A DNA stretch of 47,616 nucleotides from Rhodopirellula sp. (GTDB taxonomy: Bacteria; Planctomycetota; Planctomycetia; Pirellulales; Pirellulaceae), in the NCBI GenBank assembly GCA_002690925.1, contig NZGD01000070.1, forward strand, positions 1 to 47,616. Reading direction: 5' to 3'. A program made the translations under genes and the position numbers. The notes beneath the pieces were generated by a model, which did no database searches, had not been told where the DNA came from, and saw only the letters and a program-made list of their open reading frames with translations. Of the stretch, positions 45,378-47,616 are shown piece by piece. Numbering within the stretch: position 1 is the first letter of the stretch; every line of letters starts with the position of its first letter.

Positions 45378-45692
45378 TTAGGATTCAGTTCGGCAGTAGG
45401 TGGTGTGTTTATCGATGTGAACTGTGTCCACAATGCCGATGATGACCGCATCGATCGGTAGTTGTTTGGTTTCAGGAGTAAGGCGGGCGCTGCTGCCTTG
45501 AGCAATTAAGACATAGTCGTCTTCGCCAGCACCCAGAGTGTCAACAGCGATGAAGGTTCGTCCGGTTGTGACCAGCGATTGGCGTTTTTTGCTTTCCAGA
45601 CGGTAGGGTTCGACGACCAATAGTTTGTGGCCGGTCATTGAGTCAACCTTTTGGGTGCTGACCACCGATCCGGTTACGCGTGCTATGAACAT
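45378..45692 (-). CDS. microcompartment vertex protein (BMC-P, EutN/CcmL family)
   Basis: A 104-residue BMC-P pentamer subunit, longest of the three. FIARVTGSVVSTQKVDSMTGHKLLVVEPY and FIAVDTLGAGEDDYVLIAQGSSARL are the conserved parts; VDAVIIGIVDTVHID is the last strand, followed by a short tail with one Cys. Lies 31 bp after the kinase gene and 72 bp before the aldehyde dehydrogenase. Confidence 0.94.
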   Translation of the reverse strand: MFIARVTGSVVSTQKVDSMTGHKLLVVEPYRLESKKRQSLVTTGRTFIAVDTLGAGEDDYVLIAQGSSARLTPETKQLPIDAVIIGIVDTVHIDKHTTYCRTES

Positions 45693-45723
45693 GAATCTGA
45701 CCGCTTTGAAGGTTGGTTCTGTA

Positions 45724-46965
45724 TCACGATTTCAGTAGGTCGACGCACTGGCGTGCGACAATCACTTCTTCGTTGGTTGGGATCACCCAAAGTTGGGTGC
45801 GGCTATCTTGAGCATGAATCGTGACCTCACCTGAAACTGCATGGTTGGCATTGGCGTCGATCACAATCCCCAGTTCCTGCAAGTCGGCACAAACGGCAGC
45901 ACGAATCGCAGCTCCTTTTTCACCGATGCCACCAGTGAATACGATGGCATCGACACCACCCAGTGCGACAATCATGCCACCCAAGTGCCTGCGGATTTCC
46001 TGCACGAAGACATCCAGAGCCAACTGCGATTGCTCATCACCTGCGGCTGCTGCTGATTCCAAATCACGAATGTCTCCACTGTTGTCACTGAGGCCTAGCA
46101 AACCGCCATGACTGGCGAGATGGGAAAGGGCCTCTTCCAGCGACATTCCAGTGCGTTCCAGAACGAGTGGCAATGCGAAGGGGTCAAAGTCACCAACACG
46201 GTTGTTTTGCGGCAGTCCGGTTTGTGGCGTCATGCCCATGGTGGTCATTACGCTTTTGCCATTTTGTATGGCTGTCAGACTACTGCTTCCTCCCAGATGA
46301 CAAGAAATGATCCTTGCATCTTCCCGCCCCAATAAGGTTGCGGAGCGTGTTGCGATGTAGCGGTGGCTGGCACCATGAAATCCATACTTTCGAATGTGGA
46401 ATTCATCCGCCCACTGACGGGGAATCGCATACTCGCGACGCGCCGCTGGAATGGTACGGTGAAAGTCAGTTTCAAAAGCAGCCACCAGTGGCAATTCAGG
46501 AAAACGTGCCCGTAAAGCTTTCATGGCAGCGATGTAAGGTGGATTGTGCGCTGGCGCTGCAGCGTTCATCTCACTCATTGCATCAAGAAGATCATCATTG
46601 ACAGCGAATACACCAGAGAGTCGGCCACCGTGAACAGCCTTGAACCCAATCGCCGAAACCTGTGACGCGTCCTGAAGGACTCCGTGCTCGGGATTCGTTA
46701 ACTGGTCAAGACATGCGGCTACCGCAACCCCATGATCAGAGACCGGCATGGTTCTTTGTTCGGACCAAGATCCAATTTCAACTTCGCAGTTGCTTTCCTC
46801 AGCGCCGATTCGATCTACCGAACCGCGCGCCAGGCAACGCTCGTCGGTCATGTCAAATAACCGATACTTGAAACTCGTGGATCCGAGATTTGCAACAAGA
46901 ACTAGCACGGGGGACGTACCATGAAGAGATGGGAGGGCCGAGGGAGGTGTCAACTTAAAGGTCAT
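45724..46965 (-). CDS. acetate-kinase-family enzyme of the microcompartment operon, divergent active site
   Basis: 413 residues from ATG 46965 (GTG at 46986 or 46908 are alternatives). ASKHA-fold kinase making ATP from an acyl phosphate. Conserved: Asn26, Ser29, Ser31 and Lys33 (ANLGSTSFKYRLFD), His140 (AHNPPY), His197 (YGFHGASH), Arg256 (NNRVGDFDP) and the C-terminal Glu pair (TNEE). Changed relative to the acetate kinase sites I recall: the Arg in the VHGG segment is Lys109 (FKAVHGG), the Asp in FDTAFH is Glu165 (FETDFH), and the Asn of HLGNGSS is Gly226. These could reflect a larger acyl substrate such as lactyl-phosphate. No targeting helix was recognised, so it is probably outside the shell. 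Confidence 0.9.
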   Translation of the reverse strand: MTFKLTPPSALPSLHGTSPVLVLVANLGSTSFKYRLFDMTDERCLARGSVDRIGAEESNCEVEIGSWSEQRTMPVSDHGVAVAACLDQLTNPEHGVLQDASQVSAIGFKAVHGGRLSGVFAVNDDLLDAMSEMNAAAPAHNPPYIAAMKALRARFPELPLVAAFETDFHRTIPAARREYAIPRQWADEFHIRKYGFHGASHRYIATRSATLLGREDARIISCHLGGSSSLTAIQNGKSVMTTMGMTPQTGLPQNNRVGDFDPFALPLVLERTGMSLEEALSHLASHGGLLGLSDNSGDIRDLESAAAAGDEQSQLALDVFVQEIRRHLGGMIVALGGVDAIVFTGGIGEKGAAIRAAVCADLQELGIVIDANANHAVSGEVTIHAQDSRTQLWVIPTNEEVIVARQCVDLLKS

Positions 46966-47000
46966 TTGCAGGGGTTTGCCCCGCACATCACTGCTCGGCT

Positions 47001-47270
47001 CTATGCCAAAAAAGCTTTTTCCAGTCCTTCGGAAGGACGCGGAATAATGTGGCTGCTCAGTAACTCACCCACTTGTGAGGCGGCACTGGCACCAGCTTCA
47101 ACAGCTGCTCGGACACTGCCGACGTCACCACTGACAACGGTTGTGACGAGGCCACCACCGATATCGACTCGTTTAACGATTTGTACGTTTGCTGCTTTTG
47201 CCATCGCGTCAGTAGCTTCGACGAGTGCAAGCAGGCCTTTGGTTTCAATTAAACCGATAGCATCATTCAT
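47001..47270 (-). CDS. microcompartment shell hexamer (BMC-H)
   Basis: An 89-residue single-BMC-domain protein forming the flat shell facets. IGLIETKGLLALVEATDAMAKAANV is the conserved first helix region and HIIPRPSEGLEKAF the standard end. The pore-lining loop (VDIGGGLV) gives a small Gly-rich pore. Differs from the second BMC-H upstream mainly in the C-terminus and pore loop, suggesting mixed facets with different permeability. Confidence 0.97.
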   Translation of the reverse strand: MNDAIGLIETKGLLALVEATDAMAKAANVQIVKRVDIGGGLVTTVVSGDVGSVRAAVEAGASAASQVGELLSSHIIPRPSEGLEKAFLA

Positions 47271-47319
47271 TGGGTATTCTTTTTTGCGATATGGAATTGT
47301 TTTGGATTTAAACGCGAGC

Positions 47320-47613
47320 TTACTTTTTAGCTGCGGGTAATTTCAGGATTTTGGGAAGGTCATCGTGCGGGCGAGGGATCACCTGAACGCTGACAACTTC
47401 GCCAACTCGACCGGCTGCTGCAGCGCCTGCGTCGGTTGCAGCTTTGACTGCTGCGACATCGCCAGTAACAAACGCACTGGCTAAGCCACCGCCAACTTTG
47501 TCCCAGCCGAGGAACTGGACGTTCGCTGCTTTCATCATCGCGTCGGATGCTTCAACCAGGGATACAAACCCTTTGGTTTCGATCATCCCGAGCGCTTCAC
47601 TAATTTTTGCCAT
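47320..47613 (-). CDS. microcompartment shell hexamer (BMC-H)
   Basis: A 97-residue BMC-H protein, first operon gene in the window. [26 protein letters not shown] and [13 protein letters not shown] are the family ends; the pore loop is DKVGGGLA. A Lys/Ala-rich C-terminal tail (PAAKK) extends beyond the fold. The start is 3 bases from the window edge, so upstream genes (the expected phosphotransacylase, regulator and further enzymes) and the promoter lie outside. Confidence 0.97.
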   Translation of the reverse strand: MAKISEALGMIETKGFVSLVEASDAMMKAANVQFLGWDKVGGGLASAFVTGDVAAVKAATDAGAAAAGRVGEVVSVQVIPRPHDDLPKILKLPAAKK

Positions 47614-47616
47614 CTC

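Overview
The window looks like a chromosomal segment of a planctomycete, most likely of the Pirellulaceae (Rhodopirellula-like) group. The evidence is the planctomycete/verrucomicrobia (PVM) type microcompartment locus at the right end, a secreted Tat-type Gfo/Idh/MocA oxidoreductase, a ThuA-domain secreted protein, secreted PQQ-propeller proteins, a DUF4912 protein with a histone-like Lys/Ala-rich linker, and frequent GTG/TTG starts. This placement comes from gene content, not from a phylogeny. No rRNA, tRNA, CRISPR array or insertion sequence was recognised.

Layout. 1-4.0 kb: 15-bp tandem repeats at the left edge, a small [2Fe-2S] ferredoxin with an 8-bp tandem repeat upstream, an LptF/LptG-type permease overlapping a glycosyltransferase, and a convergent XerC/D-type recombinase with a small conserved-looking partner. 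4.0-7.5 kb: an envelope lipoprotein, a Tat-exported oxidoreductase and a Mn-type superoxide dismutase with a clear terminator, all on the minus strand. 8.2-13.5 kb: an ECF-like sigma factor, clpS-mtaB (minus strand), then an M20 dipeptidase and serS (plus strand). 13.6-16.2 kb: two response regulators without an adjacent histidine kinase, one NarL-like with Glu at the phosphoacceptor position and one NtrC-like with an intact sigma-54 GAFTGA loop. 16.6-19.6 kb: mlaE-mlaF-mlaD, a lipid transport ABC system. 19.6-27.9 kb: a complete F1Fo ATP synthase operon on the minus strand (atpZ-like, atpI-like, B, E, F, H, A, G, D, C). 28.8-40.5 kb: DUF4912 protein, ThuA protein, FxsA, an alpha/beta hydrolase, a three-gene set of secreted proteins (two PQQ-like propellers and a C-terminally membrane-anchored protein), a methyltransferase and an anti-sigma-like membrane protein.

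40.7-47.6 kb: a minus-strand bacterial microcompartment (BMC) operon that enters from beyond the right edge: two BMC-H shell hexamers, an acetate-kinase-like enzyme, three BMC-P pentamers, a CoA-acylating aldehyde dehydrogenase with an N-terminal encapsulation peptide, an uncharacterised protein with an encapsulation-like helix, a class II aldolase with a C-terminal encapsulation peptide, and a lactate/malate dehydrogenase. By analogy with characterised PVM-type compartments for fucose/rhamnose breakdown, the aldolase would split a sugar phosphate into DHAP and lactaldehyde inside the shell, the aldehyde dehydrogenase would make lactyl-CoA, a phosphotransacylase (not in this window) would make lactyl-phosphate, and the kinase would make lactate plus ATP. 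The dehydrogenase would recycle NAD. The kinase carries several substitutions at positions I recall as catalytic in acetate kinases, and the dehydrogenase has a malate-type Arg at its specificity position. These two departures are the most interesting enzymological leads here.
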